This document shows, piece after piece, positions 8,042 through 16,160 of a stretch of 40,894 bases of DNA. Position numbers and translations under genes: made by a program. Where the stretch lies: positions 1 through 40,894 of the forward strand of contig SPJV01000127.1 of NCBI GenBank assembly GCA_006844765.1, given 5' to 3'. The stretch comes from Alphaproteobacteria bacterium. GTDB lineage: Bacteria; Pseudomonadota; Alphaproteobacteria; UBA8366; Aestuariispiraceae. Within the stretch, counting starts at the first letter, position 1. Every line of letters begins with the position of its first letter. The notes under the pieces are model-generated. The model had not been told where the DNA came from. It did not search any database and saw only the letters and a list, made by a program, of their open reading frames with translations.

Positions 8042-10449
8042 TAGTCCGCCTCCCCCCTACTACCGAGGTAGAACTGCATAAACTCATTGGGGTTTACGCG
8101 GATTGCTGCACCTGTCGGGCACGCACGAACACAGGACGCGCCGCCGGCAATGTCTTTACACATATCGCACTTAACGGCTGTTTTTCGGGCGTCCTTGGGA
8201 ATCTTCTTGCGAAGGGAAATATCTTCGCCCGGGCCATTTCCTTGTCCGAACAGCAACCAAGACAACAAGCCCGGCTTTGGAGGCGGTTCCGCCGCCAGCT
8301 GCACGACACCATAAGGGCAGTTCCGAACACAGTTCCCGCAGCCAATACAGGCATCGGAGATATAAACTTCCCCATCCTGTGACCGCTTGATCGCGTCTGG
8401 CGGGCAGTCTGTCATGCAATGGGGATGCTCGCAGTGTCGGCAAGATGTTGGGATATGGACGTTCGCGAAGCTCGGACCCGCCTCTCGATTAAGTCTGGAG
8501 ACACCGCCATGCGTCTCTGCACAGGCTTTTTCACAGTTGTCGCAGCCAACACAGATGCTCTCGTCAATCAACAGAACATCGGTTGCCTCGCCGACCCCTT
8601 CATCCATCAAAAACTCAATCAGGCTGCCTGATTCCGGCCGGGCAGCCATCTGTTCCGTTCGGATCAGCCGCGTACCATAGAGTTCGTCCATGCGGTTATA
8701 GAGATCGACATCATCGTTCATCAGATTGATGAACTTCTCCCCTTCGATGATGACGGTTTCTGTTTCTACAGCCGCCGTCACTGTCGCTGTGCGGGGAATC
8801 TCTGCCATCAACGCCATTTCACCGAAATAGCTTCCCGCCGCCTGATAGTTGAGGGTGACGTCGCGACCACCGATGCGCTTGGTGACCATCGCGGACCCTT
8901 TGCGGATCAGATGCAAAGCATCGCCATCATCCCCTTCCTTGAAGATGACTTCACCCTTCTTGTAGCGTTTGATTTCTGCTGAATCTGCCAGCGGCTTGAG
9001 ATCATCCCGACTAACACCAGGGGCGATATAGGACTGAATTTGACGGATAATCGCTTCCCGGTCGATGACACGACGAACCGAAGGCACGGAATTGCGCATC
9101 TTGATCATCGTCCGCCGCGGCGTTTCGATCAGGATCGATTTTTCGTTTGAAGAAATGGTCGCAGTCCGTCGACGGCCTGAGATTAACCCCATCTCCCCAA
9201 AGAACGCGCCTTGGCCGATGGTGATGTAGTTATCGAAATTATCGGCGTCGATGTGAATGCGAACGGAGCCTTCCACAATGGTGTAGAAGCTGTTCGTGTA
9301 GTCATTCTTCTCGAAAACGATGTCGCCTTCTGCAGGGGAATGAACGGTCGATTCGACCAGCATTTCACGCAGAAGGAGGGGGTTCAACTCGGCAAAGATG
9401 GGCAGCCGCTCGCGGACCAAAGCAACGAATTCCGCAACGGAATACTGAGGAACATCCTTAAGACGTTCTTTCAGAAGTTCTTGGTCAGCGGGTTCAAGCT
9501 CGGTGTTACCATTGATATACTCAATGACCTCGTAGCCCTGGTTCATCGCCTGCTTGATCAGCGGATAACCGCCGAGCGCGCCAACAACATGGAGGCCGTC
9601 AACATTCGATTCGTAGGTGCCGCTCACTTCAGGTAGTGCCGTGCGATCCTCAGATGGAAACTCGACGCCGCAGGCTTCCACGAATTTCCGGGGAGGGGCA
9701 GCCCCAAGTCGCGCGATAACCCGGTCACATTCGACAGTGATTTCCCCGTCTGAGGTGTCCAGGGTCAAATTTCCAGGCTCGGCACGGGCCGAACTCGCGC
9801 CATAGAGAGGCGTGATCTGGCCCTTGTCGATTGCCTCCAGAATAGCGAGTTCGTTGCCGCGCTTGGCACGCGCAAATTCAGTGCCGCGGTTCGCGATATA
9901 AACTGTGTTGTGACTGGCAAGCGCCACTGCGTTCTCAATCGATGCGTCGCCCGCCCCGATCACAATGATCCGCTCGTGCTCATACTCATCGGGATCGTCT
10001 AGTTGGTATTGAATATGCGGGTTCTCAGCGCCGGGAATACGAAGTTTGTTGATGTTTCCCTGCAGGCCAATCGCAAGGACGACGTTTTCGGCCTTGATCG
10101 TATCCGACCCGTTGATCGTGATTTCGAAATTACCTTTGGACCCGGTGATCCCTGTGACTTCCGATTTGTAACGCATATTAACGTTGCAGTCGGACAGGCC
10201 CTTGTTCCAGACATCCAGGATACCTTCGCGGCTTCCCGCATCGAATCCGACATCCGACCGCAGGGGCAGGACATCCGGGGTCGACATGACGAATTTGCCT
10301 TTTTGGAACTTGTAGATCGTATCCGATGCGTGATCGGTTTTTTCCAGGACTACATGAGATAGACCCAAGGTGGCGGCGCGGGCACCTGCGCTGAGACCTG
10401 CCGGGCCAGATCCGACGATCGCCACTTTAAAAACTTCAGACTCTGCCAC
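8041..10449 (-). CDS. FAD/NAD(P) oxidoreductase with two cNMP-binding domains and a four-cluster ferredoxin
   Basis: An 802-residue cytosolic multidomain protein. Residues 8-315 are a pyridine-nucleotide-disulfide-oxidoreductase-type flavoprotein with dinucleotide motifs GSGPAG (13-18) and GAGDAS (165-170). It lacks the CxxC redox pair of thioredoxin reductase. Residues about 365-465 and 488-585 are two cyclic-nucleotide-binding-like domains, each with an FGEM...RTAT phosphate-binding-cassette signature (417-431 and 542-556). Residues 630-790 contain sixteen cysteines in four [4Fe-4S] sets (C633/636/639/643, C670/673/678/682, C701/704/707/711, C761/764/773/777), as in HybA/DmsB-type ferredoxins. 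There is no signal peptide. It is the first gene of the set and is coupled to the cytochrome b gene. The likely role is electron entry from NAD(P)H, perhaps switched by cAMP or cGMP. Direction and substrate are inferred. Confidence 0.88.
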   Translation of the reverse strand: MAESEVFKVAIVGSGPAGLSAGARAATLGLSHVVLEKTDHASDTIYKFQKGKFVMSTPDVLPLRSDVGFDAGSREGILDVWNKGLSDCNVNMRYKSEVTGITGSKGNFEITINGSDTIKAENVVLAIGLQGNINKLRIPGAENPHIQYQLDDPDEYEHERIIVIGAGDASIENAVALASHNTVYIANRGTEFARAKRGNELAILEAIDKGQITPLYGASSARAEPGNLTLDTSDGEITVECDRVIARLGAAPPRKFVEACGVEFPSEDRTALPEVSGTYESNVDGLHVVGALGGYPLIKQAMNQGYEVIEYINGNTELEPADQELLKERLKDVPQYSVAEFVALVRERLPIFAELNPLLLREMLVESTVHSPAEGDIVFEKNDYTNSFYTIVEGSVRIHIDADNFDNYITIGQGAFFGEMGLISGRRRTATISSNEKSILIETPRRTMIKMRNSVPSVRRVIDREAIIRQIQSYIAPGVSRDDLKPLADSAEIKRYKKGEVIFKEGDDGDALHLIRKGSAMVTKRIGGRDVTLNYQAAGSYFGEMALMAEIPRTATVTAAVETETVIIEGEKFINLMNDDVDLYNRMDELYGTRLIRTEQMAARPESGSLIEFLMDEGVGEATDVLLIDESICVGCDNCEKACAETHGGVSRLNREAGPSFANVHIPTSCRHCEHPHCMTDCPPDAIKRSQDGEVYISDACIGCGNCVRNCPYGVVQLAAEPPPKPGLLSWLLFGQGNGPGEDISLRKKIPKDARKTAVKCDMCKDIAGGASCVRACPTGAAIRVNPNEFMQFYLGSRGEAD

Positions 10450-10832
10450 GTCTCATCCCCCAAACCTACACATCGGCGATTTGCCCTACCCGCAAAGCGC
10501 CCCGAGCGTTACGCACCATGCCAGCAACAAAGTCAAAACCTCAACGCCTTAGTGTTCGCATTCTGCGAAACTAGGCGAAGGAGTTCAAACAAATACCGGA
10601 CTAGTGGCTATTACAAAACACGCCTTTGAAATCCGTCTTATTGTCCCCATTTGTCGCGTAAAGGAAACGACCCTAAACGAGGCTCCCAAACGCAATTCCT
10701 TATGTCTTACTTCTCAATAGAGCCGCTGCTAGTTTAAGGACTATGTTCATGCTGTCATCTGGAAAATTGTTTTAATATTTTTTCAACGAGAATTTGATGT
10801 TCTATTGGCTTCTTCAGATTGGGAGACGTCAT
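10450..10832. promoter_or_regulatory. Divergent intergenic region between the redox operon and the CHAT gene
   Basis: About 380 bp with no supported gene. It must hold the promoter of the minus-strand redox operon and the promoter of the plus-strand CHAT gene. A near-palindrome lies at 10546-10576 and is listed separately. An AT-rich stretch at 10764-10784 precedes the CHAT start. No exact promoter boxes are claimed. Confidence 0.6.
10546..10576. promoter_or_regulatory. 31-bp near-palindrome, candidate operator
   Basis: The core is a perfect inverted repeat TTCGCA-TTC-TGCGAA (10555-10569). It extends on both sides as TAGT/ACTA and GCC/GGC with two single-base bulges in the left arm (T10549 and G10554). 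It lies about 97 bp upstream of the flavoprotein start and about 257 bp upstream of the CHAT start. A dimeric regulator site, or a hairpin in the redox-operon leader, fits the symmetry. Confidence 0.5.
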
Positions 10833-13355
10833 ATGCTCATTGGGCGCAAATTTGGTCGTTACCTCGTCCTTGGCGGGGTGGGCCTTTTATATGCGTGTGC
10901 CGCGCAGGTCCCGACCCCAAAGCCCGGAACCATTGGACTTCTCTCGAATCCTGAGCGCGGGATAGTTGGGTTGGCTCCAGCCAAATACCCGCTCCAAGAT
11001 CAAGTGGCTGCATTGCCGGAGCACCCGATTCCCATTCCTGGCGCCGGCGAGGCCAATGCACTTGATATTTCTGTTACACCGTCACTTGAGGCGGCTTATC
11101 ACGCCTATTTCACTGGGGAAGGTGACGAAGCCCTAACAGCGTTGGCGCAGGCTGCGCGGGAGGTAGATGCCTCACCGATTGCAAAGTACCATTTGGCAGC
11201 ACAGCGTATCAGGACGCTGATCATGATGGGGCGTGCGGCAGAGGCGGAGACCGAATCGGCAGCCTTGGCTGATCTGGAAGTTTCGGCTGTCGGGTTTGAT
11301 CTGAATGCTGTGGCCTTTCGGGCGGAAGCCCGTCTTTGGCTCGCCGACTATCAGGGCGCACGTGCCGATGCCGCGCGGGTAGCGAAAGCACTACAAGGGT
11401 GGGTATTACCGACGTCCTATGGAGGGCCGCCAACCAATATGGCGGAACTCATCCTGCTGACGACGGCGCAACTCCGTGCTTATACGGTCCTGGCCGGGGC
11501 GGCCGTCTTGGATGGAAAGGCGAAGGAAGCGCTGCCATGGGCTGAGGCGGCTGAACGTGGCTTCAATGCGGTTCATCAGGTCGGCAACCATGGGATCTAT
11601 GGCCTGTTCCTGCGACCTTACCCCGACAGCTATTATGGGCGTGCGTTTAATTTGCTGTTCCTCGGTGCGGCCCAGGCTGAGGCGGCTGGCAATCCCGATG
11701 CAGGGGAACCGGCGCTTGATCGGGCGAGGGCGTTTTTTGATGCCATTGGGTATCGCGCAGGCAGCGTATCCGAAGCAGCGATTCGCGCTTGGATGTTGGC
11801 CCAGATACCGGACCGCCGGGCGGAAGCGATTGAACAAGCCGGTCTTGCCGTTCAGGCCGCAACCGATGCGGGGCTTGCGGATTTCATCTGGCGGATTGAA
11901 ACCCTGCGCGGGGAAATGCTGTTGGAGGATGGCCGGGCGGAGGAGGCGGAAGCCTCCTTCCGGCGTGCAGATGCGGCGGTCGATCTGGTTTCCGGTGCGC
12001 TGAGCACCGACCGGGCGAAGCTTCGCTATGGCGTTGGCAAGGATACAATCGGTCGACGCTTGGCGTCCTTCAATCTGGCCCGCGGGGACCTTTCGCAATT
12101 GTTTGAGGATTTGGAGCGGTCCAGAGCCCGCGCCTTTGTGGATATGCTCGCAGGGCGGCCTGTGGCGCCGAAGCGAGAAGCGGCCCTGGTTCGTCAAATA
12201 GAAAAGACGAATGAGAAGATCCGGGCCTTCCGGGTGCGGATGTTGTCGCCGCGCGGGGTGACCGAGGCAGATCGGACGGCTGTGACTGAATTGGTCACGG
12301 CGCGGCAGGACGCGCTTGCTCAATTGGCAAATCGAGACCCGGAACTCGCCGCCGTTCATGAAGCGTCCAACGTGACGCTTGCCGACGCGACCCAGGCACT
12401 CGGGCCGGAAGATCGGCTCATCTATTCATTGCCAATTTCTGCTTCCGACCCGGTTCGTTTCTTGATCTCTGATGCAGGTGGAAATCGTGTGCATGAAGCG
12501 GCATTGGACGGGCAGGAACTTCGTCGCCTTATTGTTGGCTTCAGGGATGCGGTTGATACCGGGAATGCGGCTTCTCAGGTCAGATTGGCGGAGAGGCTGG
12601 CGAAAGGCCTTGATATAGAGCCGCTTGTGGCGCCGGGGACGACCTATGTTGTCCCGTCGGGAGACTTGTTTTTCCTCCCCTGGGGCGCGTTACCTGTTGA
12701 AGGACGCTTCGTTACCTTGCCGACCGGTGGCTGGCTTCTCCGGGAAGGGGTGCAACATCAAACCCACGTTTCGGCCGGCATTGTCGGCGATCCGGCATTC
12801 GGCGGCGCATTGCCGCAACTTGATGGTGCTCGGCACGAAGCGGTCGCTGTTGCCTCCCTTCTTAACGCGGAGCCGATGATCGCCGGTGAGGCAACACGGG
12901 CTGCCCTTAAGGACCGGCTTCGTCAGGGAGGGAGTCTGCTTCACATTGCATCACATGGTCTCTTCAACGCGGAGAAACCTTTGGCATCGGCCATTGCGCT
13001 GAGTGATGGGGTGAAGGCGGATATGCTGACGGCTGCGGAGATCTTCGGGGATCCATTGGCTGCGGATCTCGTTGTTCTTTCCGCCTGCGAAACCGGAATG
13101 GGAAGATCGGTGGCTGGCGATGATTTTCTGGGTTTAGCGCGGAGTTTCTATCTGGGCGGTGCGCGTTCCGTCATGAATTCACTCTGGCCGGTTGACGATA
13201 GCGGGACACTCACCTTCATGACAGCGTTTCACAAAGCGGCGCTGGAGGGGGATTATGCAGGCGCTTGGTTGGCAGCGCGTAAGGTTACGCAAGAAGCTGG
13301 CTATCCACCGTCAGTCTACGGCGCGTTTGTCCTCGGTGGCGCTGCGAGACGTTAG
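10833..13355 (+). CDS. TPR-CHAT caspase-like protein, putative lipoprotein
   Basis: An 840-residue protein from the ATG at 10833, which has GGGAG at 10821-10825. Earlier TTG/ATG starts at 10794 and 10797 lack such a site. The N-terminus is basic, then hydrophobic, then has LLYAC (cysteine near residue 25), a lipobox-like sequence with an atypical Tyr. Residues about 60-400 are helical repeats rich in Ala and Glu, consistent with TPRs. The C-terminal part, about 590-840, is a CHAT domain (caspase/separase clan C50-like) with the catalytic pair visible as HIASHG (H708) and SACETG (C752). It ends in the YGAFVLGG motif common to CHAT proteins. It is divergent from the redox operon. CHAT proteins often act as proteases in signalling or defence; the target here is unknown. 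Export is inferred from the N-terminus. Confidence 0.85.
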   Translation: MLIGRKFGRYLVLGGVGLLYACAAQVPTPKPGTIGLLSNPERGIVGLAPAKYPLQDQVAALPEHPIPIPGAGEANALDISVTPSLEAAYHAYFTGEGDEALTALAQAAREVDASPIAKYHLAAQRIRTLIMMGRAAEAETESAALADLEVSAVGFDLNAVAFRAEARLWLADYQGARADAARVAKALQGWVLPTSYGGPPTNMAELILLTTAQLRAYTVLAGAAVLDGKAKEALPWAEAAERGFNAVHQVGNHGIYGLFLRPYPDSYYGRAFNLLFLGAAQAEAAGNPDAGEPALDRARAFFDAIGYRAGSVSEAAIRAWMLAQIPDRRAEAIEQAGLAVQAATDAGLADFIWRIETLRGEMLLEDGRAEEAEASFRRADAAVDLVSGALSTDRAKLRYGVGKDTIGRRLASFNLARGDLSQLFEDLERSRARAFVDMLAGRPVAPKREAALVRQIEKTNEKIRAFRVRMLSPRGVTEADRTAVTELVTARQDALAQLANRDPELAAVHEASNVTLADATQALGPEDRLIYSLPISASDPVRFLISDAGGNRVHEAALDGQELRRLIVGFRDAVDTGNAASQVRLAERLAKGLDIEPLVAPGTTYVVPSGDLFFLPWGALPVEGRFVTLPTGGWLLREGVQHQTHVSAGIVGDPAFGGALPQLDGARHEAVAVASLLNAEPMIAGEATRAALKDRLRQGGSLLHIASHGLFNAEKPLASAIALSDGVKADMLTAAEIFGDPLAADLVVLSACETGMGRSVAGDDFLGLARSFYLGGARSVMNSLWPVDDSGTLTFMTAFHKAALEGDYAGAWLAARKVTQEAGYPPSVYGAFVLGGAARR

Positions 13356-13383
13356 GAAAGGAACGTCGGTGGGAAGGGAGCAA

Positions 13384-14208
13384 TCACGCCGTACGTGCGT
13401 GGCTTTCGGCGCCGCGATAGAGAATACTGTTGGATCGCTCTGATGCGCGCCGCTGGGCTGCAATCCCCTCGACGGAGAGGGCGGTTGTCGGTGGATCGAA
13501 TAACTCAAAATGATTATAGCAGTCCTGCCCACGGACCAGGGTCGCTAATGTACGGATTCCTCCCTCCTGCCGGGACTTTGTCGGGATATAGCGGATGGCG
13601 ACTCCAATCCGACGATCCGTCGATCTGTTTGGGTGGGAGGCATGGAAGGTGCGGCCATGATGCAGTGAGAATTCACCGGTTGACAGTTCGATATTCACTG
13701 CATCGGCTTCGTCCACATCAACGGTCAGCTCTTGCCCTCGGGTCAGCATATTCTCATCGGCAAAGGTATCCCGGTGCTCGACAATTTGGCGGTGGCTACC
13801 GGGCACGAACCGCATGCAACCGCTCTCGACCGTGGCGGGCGTCAAGGCAACCCAGGCGGTGACCTGGGCGTCACTCTCCAGTCCCCAGTAGTTCAAGTCC
13901 TGGTGCCAACTGACATAACTTTCTGTTCCGGCATTCTTTGCGAATAAGGAACATCCCCAAATCAGAATATCTGGACCGATCAGCGATTCCACCGGATCCA
14001 GAATTGCCGGCAGTCGTGTCAGCGCATCGATCTCCGGGATGAGGAAGTTGCAATTGGCCTTTAGCGCTGTCTTTTCAGCCTTGGTTTCAACGACTTCCAG
14101 GGCATCCCGGTAAGCCTGCGCTTCGCTTCGGGTACAGGCCTGCAGGGGAAACAGATATCCCTGCTCCTCATAGGTCGCGCGTTGACCGTCGGTTAAATGG
14201 GTCGCCAT
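13384..14208 (-). CDS. Phytanoyl-CoA dioxygenase (PhyH) family protein
   Basis: A 274-residue protein from the ATG ending at 14208, preceded by AGGGAGGAT. An upstream in-frame extension to 14445 is unlikely because it lacks such a site and overlaps the next gene. The Fe(II)/2-oxoglutarate facial triad is visible: HQD (H102, D104) and the distal His in TFHASHPN (H189), followed by NRS and Arg residues expected to bind 2-oxoglutarate. The family hydroxylates varied small molecules. Its neighbour is an MttB-family methyltransferase, 59 bp upstream on the same strand, so the pair may act on the same methylated amine or related compound; that is inference. It converges on the CHAT gene. Confidence 0.85.
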   Translation of the reverse strand: MATHLTDGQRATYEEQGYLFPLQACTRSEAQAYRDALEVVETKAEKTALKANCNFLIPEIDALTRLPAILDPVESLIGPDILIWGCSLFAKNAGTESYVSWHQDLNYWGLESDAQVTAWVALTPATVESGCMRFVPGSHRQIVEHRDTFADENMLTRGQELTVDVDEADAVNIELSTGEFSLHHGRTFHASHPNRSTDRRIGVAIRYIPTKSRQEGGIRTLATLVRGQDCYNHFELFDPPTTALSVEGIAAQRRASERSNSILYRGAESHARTA

Positions 14209-14267
14209 GTCATCCTCCCTAGACGGGCGACGCATGTCATTTTTTGTTTCAGCGATGCTCGTTGGCG

Positions 14268-15848
14268 CTAGGCTGCATGGGCACCGCCGGGGCGCATGGC
14301 GTCTTCCGACAGACGAATAGGATAAGCGGCCCGAAGTTTGGCGTCCAGGTCCGGCCCGATATGTTTTGGATAATGGGTCGCCAAAATCTCTTTGGTCTTC
14401 GCAATCGCATGATCCAGGATCGAGGGAGAGCCGTTTTCGATCCATTCCTTCGGGCTCGTCCTATCGCCGATGGTTGGATAGAAATACTCTCGCTGCATCA
14501 AGCCGATAGTCTGGTCGGAGCCGAGGTAATGCCCGGGTCCTTCCGTGCAAACCTTGCGCATGACGTCGATGGACAGGGTTTCGTCATTCACCTCAATACC
14601 ACGGACCGTGCGCAGCGCTGAGCCGATGGAATCATTATCCATCACAACGCTTTCCAAACAGAAGCCGAGGAGGCTGGCCTGCATGCCGGCTGCCTCATAG
14701 ATCATATTGGCGCCGGTATTGGACACCAGCGCATAGTTATAGGCTTTCTCCGCACCGGATTGTGCATCCGGAAGTTTGGAATCGGCCATGCCGGCACAAA
14801 CACCACCGGTCAGATCATAGTGTTGCGCCATCTGCGCGCAGCCGCTCATCAGCAGTGCCTGTTCGCCGGATCCACCGGACATGGCGCCGGTCCGCAAGTC
14901 GGACACGAATGGCCAGGTTCCGAAGATCGCCTTGGCGCCGGGCGCGATGGCATTCACATAGACAAGTCCAGCCAGGACTTCAGAGACTTCCTGGACGATG
15001 GCGCCGGCCAAGGCGGCTGGGCTGGTCGCGCCGGCCTGACCCGCTGCCAAGAGCAGCACCGGCATGCCCCCACGAACGGCGGCTTCCAGGCATCGGCAGG
15101 CGTCTTCCGCGAATTTAAGCGGCGGCACGACAAAACAATTCGACATGCTGACGAAAGGCCGCTCCCGCCATTTCTTCTCTCCGCCCGCAATCTCATGCAG
15201 CATTTTGAGCGACATATCGACATGTTCGGGCATAACCCAGCTGGACCCGACATGCTTCGTCGTGCCGGAGATCGCGGCGTAGCAGGTGTTGATATCCAAT
15301 TCCAAAGGATCGGGCAGGTCGCGGCAGACGATGGACCGTTGGAAGAAATGAATATTCTCCATCGAATCGACAACGCGCGCGATATTGTACAGATCATTCG
15401 TTGTTGATTCGCGATAGGCTTTGGTCACTGGGTCAACCATATGGACCGCAGCCCCCGCAGTCCCGAAATAGACCTTCTTGCCCCAAGGCTCCATGTCATG
15501 CCGCGGGTCTTGGCCGTGCAGAACGAAATGTCGGGCGGCGTTGGCGATGGTATCTTCGACTAAGGCACGTGGAATGCGCAGCCGGCCGTCATCGCCATAG
15601 ATAGCCCCTTTCGCGGTCATCGCTTCCACACAAGAAGGGATCGCATCGGCCAGGCCTATCGTTTCCAGAACGGTCAAAGCGGCTTCATGGATCCTGGCGA
15701 TGTCGAGGTCGGAGAGTGGGCGATAGGCGCCGCCCGTCATGCCGGGCCGGATCGGCTTGATGTCTTCGGCCAGCGGTGCCGCCCTGAGCGCCTGTCGTGC
15801 TGCCCGTCCGCCCCGTCGCCGGCCTTCGCCTGAATCCGTGTCGCTCAT
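14268..15848 (-). CDS. MttB-family (trimethylamine/glycine-betaine-type) methyltransferase
   Basis: A 526-residue protein from the ATG ending at 15848, which has AAGGGAG in place. The N-terminus is basic (Gly-Arg-rich), followed by the conserved YRPLSDLDIARIHEAAL region and the TIM-barrel core of the MttB family. The frame has no internal amber codon, so it is a non-pyrrolysine member like the glycine betaine methyltransferases and the many alphaproteobacterial MttB homologues. By family, it would transfer a methyl group from a quaternary or tertiary amine to a corrinoid protein. No corrinoid protein or RamA-like activator is in the window, so the acceptor is unknown. It is divergent from a LysR regulator gene, which probably controls it together with the downstream PhyH gene. 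Confidence 0.85.
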   Translation of the reverse strand: MSDTDSGEGRRRGGRAARQALRAAPLAEDIKPIRPGMTGGAYRPLSDLDIARIHEAALTVLETIGLADAIPSCVEAMTAKGAIYGDDGRLRIPRALVEDTIANAARHFVLHGQDPRHDMEPWGKKVYFGTAGAAVHMVDPVTKAYRESTTNDLYNIARVVDSMENIHFFQRSIVCRDLPDPLELDINTCYAAISGTTKHVGSSWVMPEHVDMSLKMLHEIAGGEKKWRERPFVSMSNCFVVPPLKFAEDACRCLEAAVRGGMPVLLLAAGQAGATSPAALAGAIVQEVSEVLAGLVYVNAIAPGAKAIFGTWPFVSDLRTGAMSGGSGEQALLMSGCAQMAQHYDLTGGVCAGMADSKLPDAQSGAEKAYNYALVSNTGANMIYEAAGMQASLLGFCLESVVMDNDSIGSALRTVRGIEVNDETLSIDVMRKVCTEGPGHYLGSDQTIGLMQREYFYPTIGDRTSPKEWIENGSPSILDHAIAKTKEILATHYPKHIGPDLDAKLRAAYPIRLSEDAMRPGGAHAA

Positions 15849-16160
15849 CCCCTGAACTCCCTTATTTCGCAAGCGGTTCGCTCGCCTTTCGTTGGCCTGT
15901 GGCAATGCCTTTTGAATGGCGTCATCCCGGCCTATTGACCAATTGTTTATCAACAAATCCTTTCCACTGATCCTGAACGGAAATCAATCCGATAATTTCT
16001 TGCTGACTGGTTAGTTTTATTCCATTGTCCGAGTTACCGTTCAGCTTATCAGTTGATCAAATCTACGATAAAAGCGCCCGGCGTGATAGGCGCGAATGGT
16101 CGTATCGTGATCAGGTTCGCGGACCAGGGTATTTCTCAACCATGTTAGGAGGGGTCACCG
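15849..16160. promoter_or_regulatory. Divergent promoter region between the MttB-like gene and the LysR gene
   Basis: A 312-bp region with no gene. It contains TTGTT-TATC-AACAA (15943-15956), an inverted repeat of the size expected for a LysR-type site. A wider inverted pair, CTGAACGG (15973-15980) and CCGTTCAG (16037-16044), is 56 bp apart and has ATCAG-like extensions. The position between a LysR gene and its likely target makes these good candidate operators. Confidence 0.5.

Noticed and set aside
8041..10449. Thioredoxin reductase
   Set aside because: The nucleotide-binding part resembles it, but the CxxC redox pair is missing and the remaining domains are cNMP-binding and ferredoxin.
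1..10449. A classical MtrCAB or PioAB conduit
   Set aside because: The barrel lacks cysteines and recognisable MtrB-like features, and the cytochromes have different heme counts and extra domains.
11406..12359. A 317-codon open frame on the minus strand opposite the CHAT gene
   Set aside because: It is a shadow of the high-GC coding strand. It has no ribosome-binding site or recognisable domain, and the CHAT frame on the other strand has clear motifs.
14268..15848. Pyrrolysine-containing trimethylamine methyltransferase
   Set aside because: The frame runs through without an amber codon, and no pyl genes are in the window.
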